A stretch of DNA of 7,498 bases from Thiocapsa sp035467215 (GTDB taxonomy: Bacteria; Pseudomonadota; Gammaproteobacteria; Chromatiales; Chromatiaceae): contig NZ_DATITZ010000342.1 of NCBI RefSeq assembly GCF_035467215.1, forward strand, positions 1 through 7,498, in the 5' to 3' direction. Positions 1-5,970 of the stretch are shown here, piece after piece. Position 1 is the stretch's first letter. Each line of letters begins with the position of its first letter. The position numbers and the translations under genes are program-made. A model generated the notes under the pieces. It was not told where the DNA came from. It worked only from the letters and a program-made list of their open reading frames with translations, and searched no databases.

Positions 1-72
1 CGGGTGCGCTCGCTCGGGCATCGAAGGTCTGCGCAAGCCACGAAGCCGGTGTTAGCATGGCGTCTTTTGGGC

Positions 73-78
73 GAGGAG
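73..78 (+). promoter_or_regulatory. Shine-Dalgarno site of icd
   Basis: GAGGAG lies 10 bases upstream of the icd ATG at 89 and fixes the start codon. Only 88 bases upstream of icd are in the window, and I could not identify a convincing promoter in them. Confidence 0.7.
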
Positions 79-88
79 AGCACTGCAC

Positions 89-1348
89 ATGGCCAACGAC
101 AGCATCAAGATCCCTGCGGGCGGCGAGAAGATTCAGGTCAATCCGGACCTGTCTCTGAAGGTTCCGAACAACCCCATCATCCCCTACATCGAGGGCGACG
201 GCATCGGCATCGATATCACGCCGGTAATGTGTGCGGTTGTGGATGCGGCTGTGTTCAAGGCCTACGGCGGGTCGCGCAAGATCCACTGGATGGAGATCTA
301 TGCCGGCGAGAAGTCGACCCGGACCTACGGCGAGGATGTGTGGCTGCCGGAGGAGACGCTCGCGGCGGTGAAGGATTATGTGGTCTCCATCAAAGGCCCG
401 CTGACGACGCCGGTCGGCGGCGGCATCCGCTCGCTGAACGTCACCCTGCGCCAGGAGCTTGATCTCTATGTCTGTCTGCGCCCGGTGCGTTATTTCACCG
501 GCACGCCGAGCCCCCTCAAGGAGCCCCAGCACACCGACATGGTGATCTTCCGCGAGAACTCCGAAGACATCTACGCCGGTATCGAGTGGCAGGAAGGCAC
601 GCCCGCGGCCAAGAAGGTCATCGCTTTTCTGCGCAACGAGATGGGCGTGACCAAGATCCGTTTCCCCGAGACCTCCGGGATCGGTGTGAAGCCGGTCTCG
701 CGCGACGGGACCGAGCGTCTGGTGCGCAAGGCGATCCAATACGTGATCGACAACGACCGCGCCTCGCTGACCTTGGTGCACAAGGGCAACATCATGAAGT
801 TCACCGAGGGTGCCTTCAAACAGTGGGGGTACGATCTGGCGAAGTCCGAGTTCGGTGCCGAGGAGATCGGCGGCGGGCCCTGGTGCAGCTTCAAGAACCC
901 GAAGACCGGTAAAGAGATCGTGGTGAAGGACGTGATCGCCGATGCCTTCCTGCAGCAAATCCTGCTGCGCCCGAAGGATTACGACGTGATCGCCACACTC
1001 AACCTCAACGGCGATTACATCTCGGACGCCTTGGCCGCACAGGTCGGCGGCATCGGGATGGCGCCGGGGGCGAATTTGTCCGACACCGTCGCCATGTTCG
1101 AGGCGACGCACGGGACGGCGCCGAAATATGCCGGCAAGGATCAGGTGAATCCGAGCTCCTTGATCCTGTCCGCCGAGATGATGCTGCGTCACATGGGGTG
1201 GACGGAAGCGGCCGACCTAATTATTAAGGGTGTAGAAGGTGCGATTGCGGCCAAGACCGTGACCTACGATCTCGACAGACTCATGGACGGGGCGACGAAG
1301 TTAAGCTGCTCGGGCTTCGGCGATGCTGTGATCGCGCGGATGGATTGA
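89..1348 (+). CDS. icd: NADP-dependent isocitrate dehydrogenase
   Basis: Cytosolic TCA-cycle enzyme converting isocitrate to 2-oxoglutarate and CO2 with NADP. The 419-aa product aligns nearly end to end with E. coli Icd (416 aa), offset by two residues over the active site. The isocitrate-binding set is present: Ser115 and Asn117 in GGGIRSLNV, Arg121, Arg131, Arg155, Tyr162 and Lys232. So are the metal-binding Asp285, Asp309 and Asp313. Lys346, Tyr347, Tyr393 and Arg397 match the E. coli residues that select NADP over NAD. Ser115 corresponds to the serine phosphorylated by AceK in E. coli, so that control is possible, but no aceK is in the window. The ATG is preceded by GAGGAG at 73-78, ten bases away, which supports this start. 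Convergent with csp. Oddity: the last ~45 codons contain a cluster of codons rare in the rest of the gene (see findings). Confidence 0.97.
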   Translation: MANDSIKIPAGGEKIQVNPDLSLKVPNNPIIPYIEGDGIGIDITPVMCAVVDAAVFKAYGGSRKIHWMEIYAGEKSTRTYGEDVWLPEETLAAVKDYVVSIKGPLTTPVGGGIRSLNVTLRQELDLYVCLRPVRYFTGTPSPLKEPQHTDMVIFRENSEDIYAGIEWQEGTPAAKKVIAFLRNEMGVTKIRFPETSGIGVKPVSRDGTERLVRKAIQYVIDNDRASLTLVHKGNIMKFTEGAFKQWGYDLAKSEFGAEEIGGGPWCSFKNPKTGKEIVVKDVIADAFLQQILLRPKDYDVIATLNLNGDYISDALAAQVGGIGMAPGANLSDTVAMFEATHGTAPKYAGKDQVNPSSLILSAEMMLRHMGWTEAADLIIKGVEGAIAAKTVTYDLDRLMDGATKLSCSGFGDAVIARMD

Positions 1349-1371
1349 CGGGCGAGGTCTTCGGATCTTCG

Positions 1372-1405
1372 AAAAAAAGGGGCGCGGAACGGAGATTCCG
1401 CCCCC
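1372..1405 (-). terminator. Intrinsic terminator of the csp gene
   Basis: Read on the - strand, a GC-rich hairpin is followed by seven T residues (A7 at 1372-1378 on the + strand). The arms are 1379-1389 and 1396-1404: GGGGC and GGAA pair with TTCCGCCCC, leaving a two-base bulge (about 1384-1385) in one arm. The order, hairpin then T-tract, is correct only for transcription leaving csp, about 70 bases past its stop. On the + strand the A-tract precedes the hairpin and no T-run follows, so icd would rely on another mechanism or on the same hairpin with lower efficiency. Confidence 0.75.
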
Positions 1406-1441
1406 GACTGTCATGGTATGTCAGCGAACCGTCGCCTCCGG

Positions 1442-1468
1442 GGGCCGAAAATCGCGAGCGCTCGGCCC
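1442..1468 (-). other. GC-rich hairpin in the csp 3' untranslated region
   Basis: A perfect 7-bp inverted repeat (GGGCCGA at 1442-1448, TCGGCCC at 1462-1468) overlaps a 10-bp palindrome, CGAGCGCTCG, at 1455-1464, so two alternative folds compete. It starts just past the csp stop codon and lacks its own T-tract. It may protect the transcript 3' end or assist the terminator further on; the function is not shown by sequence. Confidence 0.45.
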
Positions 1469-1475
1469 GCGGCGA

Positions 1476-1682
1476 TCAACTGACGCGGTGCACATTGGCC
1501 GCATGGAGACCTTTCGGCCCCTGACTGATCTCGAACTGGACTTTTTGCCCTTCGCGCAAGGTCTTATAGCCATCCATATCGATGGCCGAGAAGTGGACGA
1601 AGACGTCCTCGTCGCGGCCATCGGGCTGCACGAACCCGTAGCCCTTGGCGTTATTGAACCACTTGACAACACCGGTAATCAT
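1476..1682 (-). CDS. cspD: CspD-like cold-shock-domain protein
   Basis: A 68-aa single cold-shock (OB-fold) domain that binds single-stranded nucleic acid. RNP1 is KGYGFV at residues 13-18 and RNP2 is VFVHF at 27-31, with Trp8 and aromatics Tyr15, Phe17, Phe28 and Phe31 on the predicted binding face. The middle stretch (MDGYKTLREGQKVQFE, then QGPKG) resembles E. coli CspD more than CspA, and its position beside clpS matches cspD in E. coli and Pseudomonas. In E. coli CspD is a stationary-phase replication inhibitor rather than a true cold-shock protein; carrying that role over is inference. It is slightly shorter than E. coli CspD (74 aa), lacking the C-terminal extension. The ATG is supported by GGAGGAG seven bases upstream. 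Divergent from clpS and convergent with icd; own promoter and terminator. Confidence 0.93.
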   Translation of the reverse strand: MITGVVKWFNNAKGYGFVQPDGRDEDVFVHFSAIDMDGYKTLREGQKVQFEISQGPKGLHAANVHRVS

Positions 1683-1689
1683 TTCAGGG

Positions 1690-1696
1690 CTCCTCC
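1690..1696 (-). promoter_or_regulatory. Strong Shine-Dalgarno site of csp
   Basis: GGAGGAG on the - strand, seven bases before the ATG at 1682. It is near-perfect and predicts efficient translation, in contrast to clpS and infA in the same window, which lack a recognisable site. Confidence 0.8.
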
Positions 1697-1714
1697 AGGA
1701 GTTGCAGGTCTCGC

Positions 1715-1739
1715 GTTGGTGGTCGTTGTTGTTGTCGTT
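1715..1739 (-). repeat. CAA/CGA trinucleotide-rich tract in the csp leader
   Basis: On the - strand this stretch reads as repeated CAA with interspersed CGA and CCA triplets, almost free of G. It lies between the predicted csp transcription start (about 1784) and the ribosome-binding site, so it would be an unstructured part of the mRNA leader. Unstructured CA-rich leaders can aid ribosome or S1 loading, and a cold-shock protein could bind its own leader; both are inference. Confidence 0.6.
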
Positions 1740-1790
1740 GCCGATGTCTGACGGGTGCCTTGAAACCTCGGAACCGCGCCATAACTGCGT

Positions 1791-1818
1791 AGTATAGTAA
1801 GGTGATTTCGGGGGTCAA
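1791..1818 (-). promoter_or_regulatory. Sigma70-type promoter of csp
   Basis: On the - strand a -35 box TTGACC (1818-1813) and a -10 box TATACT (1796-1791) are separated by 16 bases. Each box differs from consensus at one position. Predicted start is near 1784, giving a leader of about 100 nt before the csp ATG. The + strand of the same AT-rich patch reads TATAGT (1793-1798), but I found no suitably spaced -35 for clpS. Confidence 0.7.
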
Positions 1819-1878
1819 ACCGACATCAGCCGGGGCGCTCCGAGTCGGTCCTCGTCACGGGTCGGCCCGGACGGAATC

Positions 1879-1902
1879 CGAACCCAGGCGCGAACCCAAG
1901 CG
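1879..1902. repeat. Tandem 12-bp direct repeat upstream of clpS
   Basis: CGAACCCAGGCG (1879-1890) is followed immediately by CGAACCCAAGCG (1891-1902), identical at 11 of 12 positions. Its position about 85-108 bases upstream of the clpS ATG and about 95 bases upstream of the csp start site would suit a regulator-binding site, but it may be a replication-slippage product with no role. Confidence 0.5.
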
Positions 1903-1972
1903 CGACGACTCAACCCGGACTCGAAGCGATGCCAAACCGTGCGATCGACATCGCAAGCCTCCAAAATTTTCC

Positions 1973-1978
1973 TAGAAT
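1973..1978 (+). promoter_or_regulatory. Possible -10 box just upstream of clpS
   Basis: TAGAAT in an AT-rich patch ends eight bases before the clpS ATG at 1987. It would start transcription at about 1985-1987, giving a leaderless or nearly leaderless mRNA. The best -35-like hexamer, TCGACA at 1945-1950, is 22 bases away, longer than usual; a weaker one (TCGCAA, 1951-1956) is at 16 bases. The call is tentative. Confidence 0.3.
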
Positions 1979-1986
1979 CCCCAATC

Positions 1987-2310
1987 ATGAGTGACGAGCT
2001 TCCGAGCGAGGAACGCGAATCAGGGCTGACCGTACAGGAGGCGAAACCCAAGCTTCGTCGGCCGCCCCTTTTCAAGGTCCTGTTGCTGAACGATGATTAC
2101 ACCCCGATGGAGTTCGTGGTGCAGGTGCTGGAGACCTTTTTCGCAATGAATCGCGAGAAAGCCACCCAGGTCATGCTGCACGTGCATACTCGAGGTCGAG
2201 GGGTGTGCGGCGTTTTCACCAAAGACATCGCCGAGACCAAGGTGTCGCAGGTGAATGACTTTGCACGCACTCACCATCACCCCTTGCTCTGCACGATGGA
2301 AGAGGCTTAG
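1987..2310 (+). CDS. clpS: ClpS adaptor protein of the ClpAP protease
   Basis: Adaptor that binds N-terminal Leu, Phe, Tyr or Trp of N-degron substrates and delivers them to ClpA. The 107-aa product matches the usual length (E. coli 106). Residues 1-25 are the variable, probably flexible N-terminal extension that engages ClpA. The core has the hallmark NDDYTPMEFV, with Asn35, Asp36, Asp37 and Met41, plus Met63 and His67 (in MLHVH), corresponding to the E. coli residues lining the hydrophobic N-degron pocket. It ends HPLLCTMEEA, as in relatives. I chose ATG 1987 over an in-frame GTG at 1939 because it gives family length and the extra residues have no counterpart. No Shine-Dalgarno precedes it. 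clpA follows after 65 bases with no terminator, so the two are probably one operon. Confidence 0.95.
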   Translation: MSDELPSEERESGLTVQEAKPKLRRPPLFKVLLLNDDYTPMEFVVQVLETFFAMNREKATQVMLHVHTRGRGVCGVFTKDIAETKVSQVNDFARTHHHPLLCTMEEA

Positions 2311-2375
2311 AGCCCGACACACCTGGTCGCTGCAGCGGCTCACACCGTTTCGTCAACCCTGCTTGGATTAGGCCA

Positions 2376-4637
2376 ATGCTGAGCAAAGAACTTGAATTTA
2401 CGCTGAACCGGGCCTTCAAGGAGGCGCGCGTGAAGCATCATGAGTACATGACGGTCGAGCATATGCTGCTGTCGCTTCTGGATAACCCGACCGCCGCGAA
2501 GGTACTCAAGGCGTGCGGGACGGACTCCGAGAAGCTGCGCCGCGAGATCACCGCCTTCATCGACGAAACGACCCCGCTGATCCCGGACAGCGAAGATCGC
2601 GACACCCAGCCAACGCTCGGTTTCCAGCGCGTTTTGCAGCGAGCCGTCTTCCATGTGCAGTCCGCCGGCAAGAAGGAGGTCACCGGAGCAAACGTCCTCG
2701 TGGCGCTCTTCAGCGAGCAGGACTCGCAAGCCGTCTATCTGCTCAATCAGCAGGATGTCACGCGTCTGGATGTCGTCAACTACATCTCGCACGGGATCTC
2801 CAAGGTGCCCGGGGAGAGTCAGGACGACGAGGCGCCCGGCGAGATCGACGAGCCGCGCGGGGAAGAGAAGGACGGCAACAGTCCGCTCGAGAGCTTTGCA
2901 ACGAACCTCAACGAGATGGCGCGCCTGGGGCGGATCGATCCCTTGATCGGTCGCGCAGCCGAGGTCGAGCGCACCGTGCAGATCCTCTGTCGGCGGCGCA
3001 AGAACAATCCGCTATTCGTCGGCGAGGCCGGCGTGGGCAAGACCGCGATCGCCGAAGGTCTGGCGAAGAAGATCGTCGACGGCGAGGTCCCGGAGATTCT
3101 GAGCGACGCGGTCATTTATTCATTGGATCTCGGCGGCCTGGTAGCCGGGACCAAATACCGGGGTGACTTCGAGAAGCGCCTCAAGGCGGTGCTCGCTCAG
3201 CTCAAGCGCCAACGTCACGCGATCCTCTTCATCGACGAGATCCATACCATTATCGGTGCCGGATCCGCCTCGGGCGGGGTGATGGATGCCTCGAATCTGA
3301 TCAAGCCCGTGCTGGCCTCGGGCGACCTGCGGTGTATCGGCTCGACGACCTACCAGGAGTATCGCGGGATCTTCGAGAAGGATCGGGCCCTGGCGCGTCG
3401 CTTCCAGAAGATCGATGTCGAGGAGCCCTCGGTGGAGGAGACCTTCGAGATCCTCAAGGGGCTCAAGAGCCGGTTCGAGGAGCATCACCAGGTCACCTAC
3501 ACCAACCCGGCCTTGCGCGCTGCCGCGGAGCTGTCGAACCGCTACATCAACGATCGTCATCTCCCGGACAAGGCGATCGACGTCATCGACGAGGCCGGCG
3601 CACACGTCCAGCTCAAGAGTCCGGCGAAGCGCAAGAAGCGCATCGACGTCGGCGATGTCGAGGCGATCGTCGCCAAGATGGCGCGCATCCCCTCCAAAAA
3701 GGTCTCGGCCTCGGACACCGAGTCGCTCAAGAACCTGGATCGCGATCTCAAGATGGTGGTCTACGGTCAAGACGCGGCAATCGATGCCTTGACGGCCTCC
3801 ATCCGCATGAACCGCTCGGGTTTGGGGACCGAGGAGAAGCCGATCGGTTCCTTCCTCTTCACCGGACCCACGGGTGTGGGCAAGACGGAGGTGACGCGTC
3901 AGTTGGCGCGTATCCTCGGGATGGAGTTGCTGCGCTTCGACATGTCCGAATACATGGAGCGGCACACGGTATCGCGTCTCATCGGCGCGCCGCCCGGCTA
4001 TGTTGGCTTCGATCAGGGCGGTCTGCTCACCGAAGAGGTCAACAAGCATCCGCATGCGGTCTTGCTGCTCGACGAGATCGAAAAGGCGCATCCCGACGTC
4101 TTCAACCTGCTCCTGCAGGTGATGGACCATGGGACACTGACCGACAACAACGGTCGGAAGGCGGACTTTCGCAATGTGGTCTTGGTGATGACGACCAACG
4201 CGGGAGCGGAAGAAACCGCGCGTCGCTCGATCGGCTTCACGGAGCAGGATCACTCCACCGACGGCATCGAGGCGCTCAAGCGCTACTTCACGCCCGAGTT
4301 CCGGAATCGGCTCGACGCGGTCGTGCAGTTCGGCTCATTGAGCGAGCAGACGATTCGAAGCGTAGTAGATAAGTTCGTGTTCGAGCTCGAGCAGCAGCTC
4401 GAAGAGAAAAAGGTGAGTCTCACGATCGATGCCGACGCCCGTATCTGGCTGGCGAGCAAGGGCTACGACCCGAAGATGGGCGCGCGCCCGATGGCCCGTG
4501 TCATCCAGAGCCACATCAAGAAGCCCTTGGCCAACGAGCTTCTCTTCGGCGATTTAGTCACCGGCGGCAGCGTGCGCATCCATGTGGAAGGAGATGCGCT
4601 CGCGTTCGAGATCAACGGCGAGCCGCGATCGCTATGA
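2376..4637 (+). CDS. clpA: ATP-dependent Clp protease ATP-binding subunit ClpA
   Basis: Hexameric AAA+ unfoldase that threads ClpS-delivered and other substrates into ClpP. The 753 aa (E. coli 758) contain an N domain (about 1-140) that docks ClpS and an acidic linker (about 145-168). AAA module D1 has Walker A GEAGVGKT 216-223, pore loop GTKYRG 258-263, Walker B FIDE 285-288 and Arg-finger region RR 341-342. Module D2 has Walker A GPTGVGKT 497-504, pore loop GYVG 541-544, Walker B LLLDE 563-567 and sensor-2 GARP 702-705. The IGF tripeptide at 619-621 is the ClpP-docking loop (IGL in E. coli). No middle coiled coil separates D1 and D2, excluding ClpB. The C-terminus stops at RSL, lacking the E. 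coli tail. The start has only a weak upstream Shine-Dalgarno-like sequence (AGG at 2370-2372). Convergent with infA; no clpP is in view. Confidence 0.97.
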   Translation: MLSKELEFTLNRAFKEARVKHHEYMTVEHMLLSLLDNPTAAKVLKACGTDSEKLRREITAFIDETTPLIPDSEDRDTQPTLGFQRVLQRAVFHVQSAGKKEVTGANVLVALFSEQDSQAVYLLNQQDVTRLDVVNYISHGISKVPGESQDDEAPGEIDEPRGEEKDGNSPLESFATNLNEMARLGRIDPLIGRAAEVERTVQILCRRRKNNPLFVGEAGVGKTAIAEGLAKKIVDGEVPEILSDAVIYSLDLGGLVAGTKYRGDFEKRLKAVLAQLKRQRHAILFIDEIHTIIGAGSASGGVMDASNLIKPVLASGDLRCIGSTTYQEYRGIFEKDRALARRFQKIDVEEPSVEETFEILKGLKSRFEEHHQVTYTNPALRAAAELSNRYINDRHLPDKAIDVIDEAGAHVQLKSPAKRKKRIDVGDVEAIVAKMARIPSKKVSASDTESLKNLDRDLKMVVYGQDAAIDALTASIRMNRSGLGTEEKPIGSFLFTGPTGVGKTEVTRQLARILGMELLRFDMSEYMERHTVSRLIGAPPGYVGFDQGGLLTEEVNKHPHAVLLLDEIEKAHPDVFNLLLQVMDHGTLTDNNGRKADFRNVVLVMTTNAGAEETARRSIGFTEQDHSTDGIEALKRYFTPEFRNRLDAVVQFGSLSEQTIRSVVDKFVFELEQQLEEKKVSLTIDADARIWLASKGYDPKMGARPMARVIQSHIKKPLANELLFGDLVTGGSVRIHVEGDALAFEINGEPRSL

Positions 4638-4644
4638 GCTACGC

Positions 4645-4673
4645 CGGAGCGACAGGCATCGATCGACGCTCCG
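4645..4673 (+). other. Hairpin downstream of clpA
   Basis: A perfect 7-bp inverted repeat (CGGAGCG at 4645-4651, CGCTCCG at 4667-4673) starts eight bases past the clpA stop. The loop contains an 8-bp palindrome, TCGATCGA, at 4659-4666. No T-tract follows on either strand, so it is not a standard intrinsic terminator. It could define or protect the clpSA transcript end. The rest of the 226-bp gap to infA shows no gene; in particular the tRNA-Ser gene found here in E. coli is absent. Confidence 0.4.
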
Positions 4674-4863
4674 AGTCATCATCGCGCCCCGCAGCAAAGG
4701 AGTGTCGGTCGGCGCGCAAACCCTTGAAACGGCGCTTTTCGTCTTTCCTGCGATAACCGTCGGGGGTTGACGCCGGCATCTCTGCCTGCGACGCGCGTAA
4801 CCGGGGAACTTCTTCGGGGAGGCTCTTCGCTGCGTCTCGGGATGCCTTTCGTTTCGGCCTGAC

Positions 4864-5082
4864 CTACCGCGCTCGATACACGATACGGCCTTTGGTGAGG
4901 TCGTAGGGCGTCAGCTCGACGGTGACCTTATCGCCCGTGAGGATACGGATGTAGTGCTTTCGCATCTTGCCGGAGATATGAGCCGTCACGGTGTGACCGT
5001 TCTCCAGCTCGACCCTGAATACAGTGTTCGGCAGGGTTTCGGTAACCGTGCCTTCCATTTGGATAACGTCGTCTTTTGACAT
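4864..5082 (-). CDS. infA: Translation initiation factor IF-1
   Basis: Binds the A site of the 30S subunit and works with IF-2 and IF-3 in start-codon selection. The 72-aa S1-type OB-fold protein is nearly identical to E. coli IF-1, with the family blocks GTVTETLPNT, FRVELENGH, HISGKMRKHYIRIL and GDKVTVELTPYDLTKGRI. Same length as E. coli. The ATG has no Shine-Dalgarno; it follows an A-rich stretch (CAAAAACT) that could favour ribosomal protein S1 loading. It lies on the same strand as, and downstream of, bpt with a 129-bp gap, convergent with clpA. A candidate promoter in the gap suggests independent expression. I see no convincing intrinsic terminator after the stop. Confidence 0.98.
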   Translation of the reverse strand: MSKDDVIQMEGTVTETLPNTVFRVELENGHTVTAHISGKMRKHYIRILTGDKVTVELTPYDLTKGRIVYRAR

Positions 5083-5133
5083 AGTTTTTGTATGTTGTAC
5101 TGCGTGATCGGATCCGGGCCATGAAGCTCCGGG

Positions 5134-5142
5134 AGTGTACCA
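5134..5142 (-). promoter_or_regulatory. Possible extended -10 promoter of infA
   Basis: TGGTACACT on the - strand fits the extended -10 pattern TGnTATAAT with a -10 hexamer TACACT. I found no good -35 at 16-18 bases, which extended -10 promoters can do without. It would start transcription near 5127, about 45 nt before the infA ATG. Tentative. Confidence 0.35.
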
Positions 5143-5152
5143 TAGGTTGAAC

Positions 5153-5166
5153 GCCCCGGCGGGGGC
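5153..5166 (-). other. Short GC hairpin between bpt and infA
   Basis: GCCCC (5153-5157) and GGGGC (5162-5166) form a 5-bp stem with a four-base loop, about 45 bases past the bpt stop codon and just upstream of the candidate infA promoter. Only a short non-T sequence follows, so it is at best a weak or Rho-assisted end for the aat-bpt transcript. Confidence 0.3.
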
Positions 5167-5211
5167 AGCAGCGATCGTATCGTGCAGAGCCGAGCCGATT
5201 GCCCGAAGGTC

Positions 5212-5970
5212 TTAACCGAGGTCCAAGGGCCGAGCGCGCTCGAAGCCGAGCCACTTGTGGCCGTACCAAGCCTCGATCGGGCGGAATCGCTCTTTATACC
5301 GCATCTTCGCCGAGTCCCGAAGCCAATAGCCCAGATAGAGATAGGGGACGCCGATGCGTCGAGCCGCTTCGATCTGCGCCAGGATCGCGAAGGTACCCGG
5401 CGAGCGTTCCGAATCGGCCGGGTCGAAGAAGGTGTAGACGGCGGAGAGACCCTGCTCGATGACGTCCGTCACCGCCACGCCGACCAGTCGCTCCCCGAGG
5501 CGAATCTCGATGAAGCGGGTCGACCCGCCCCAGCGCTCGACCAGGAAACGGCGGTAACTGTCTTCGGAGGCATCGTCCGCCATACCGCCTTCGGGATGGC
5601 GCGCCCTCAGGTAACGTCTGTAGAGATCGAAATGGCTCGGCTTGAAGGCGGCCGGGGTGTCGAGGAGGCTCAGCTCGGCCGAGTTGCGCCGCCAGTTGCG
5701 ACGTTGCGAGCGGTCCGGGACGAAATCCGCGACCGGCACGCGTACCGGCACGCAGGCCGCACAGCCGCGACAGGCCGGTCGGTAGACATGCGCGCCGCTG
5801 CGGCGGAAACCTTGATCGACCAGGGCCTGATAGGTCGCGCCGTCGATGCTGGCGGTGGGGTCGACGAAGAGGGTGCGCGCCCGATGCCCCGGCAGGTAGG
5901 AGCAGTTGTGCTCGCCGGTCAGATAGAGGGCGAGATGGCGCCCGGCAAGGTGGCCGTCGGCGGCATTCAT
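5212..5970 (-). CDS. bpt: Aspartate/glutamate leucyltransferase (bacterial ATE-type)
   Basis: Transfers Leu from Leu-tRNA to proteins with N-terminal Asp or Glu, making primary N-degrons for ClpS. The 252-aa product has the family N-terminal block (HNCSYLPGHRARTLFVDP, Cys23), then YRPACRGCAACVPVRV with Cys67, Cys70 and Cys73. The C-terminal GNAT-like half has YTFFDP and LGYWLRDSAKMRYKERFRP at about 213-231, diagnostic of bacterial ATE/Bpt proteins. Homologues are often annotated as arginyltransferase (ate); Bpt from Vibrio vulnificus was shown to use leucine, so leucine specificity is the better call. I chose ATG 5970 because its first bases overlap the aat stop (ATGA), GGAGG lies four bases upstream, and the protein then begins at the usual place. 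An in-frame start at 6024 would add 18 residues lying inside aat and foreign to the family. Confidence 0.94.
   Translation of the reverse strand: MNAADGHLAGRHLALYLTGEHNCSYLPGHRARTLFVDPTASIDGATYQALVDQGFRRSGAHVYRPACRGCAACVPVRVPVADFVPDRSQRRNWRRNSAELSLLDTPAAFKPSHFDLYRRYLRARHPEGGMADDASEDSYRRFLVERWGGSTRFIEIRLGERLVGVAVTDVIEQGLSAVYTFFDPADSERSPGTFAILAQIEAARRIGVPYLYLGYWLRDSAKMRYKERFRPIEAWYGHKWLGFERARPLDLG

Larger units (their letters stand above)
1683..1986. other. Divergent intergenic region between csp and clpS
   Basis: This 304-bp stretch carries no convincing gene. From the csp side it holds the ribosome-binding site, the CAA-rich leader and the csp promoter. The half nearer clpS (about 1820-1960) is GC-rich with a tandem 12-bp repeat. 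The last 25 bases before clpS are AT-rich, with a possible -10 box. Frames open through it on either strand have no recognisable protein similarity. Confidence 0.7.

Noticed and set aside
1840..1930. A tRNA-like GGGTTCGGATTCC stretch on the - strand in the csp-clpS gap
   Set aside because: It resembles a T-arm, but the flanking bases do not pair as a T-stem and no D-arm, anticodon arm or acceptor stem can be assembled.
1939..1986. GTG start extending clpS by 16 residues
   Set aside because: The extra residues do not fit the ClpS family, and ATG 1987 gives the usual length of about 107 residues.
3120..4253. A long open frame (377 codons) antisense to clpA, with several other long antisense and +1 frames in clpA and icd
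   Set aside because: These are typical of GC-rich coding DNA. They lie fully inside clear conserved genes, and the peptides are compositionally skewed (Arg, Asp, Leu) with no recognisable domain.
4767..4795. TTGACG as a possible -35 box on the + strand downstream of clpA
   Set aside because: No -10 hexamer occurs at 16-18 bases, and no gene follows on that strand before infA, which is on the opposite strand.
4638..4863. Expected tRNA-Ser gene between clpA and infA, as in E. coli
   Set aside because: No T-arm, acceptor or CCA-like end is present on either strand. The gap holds only the hairpin at 4645-4673.
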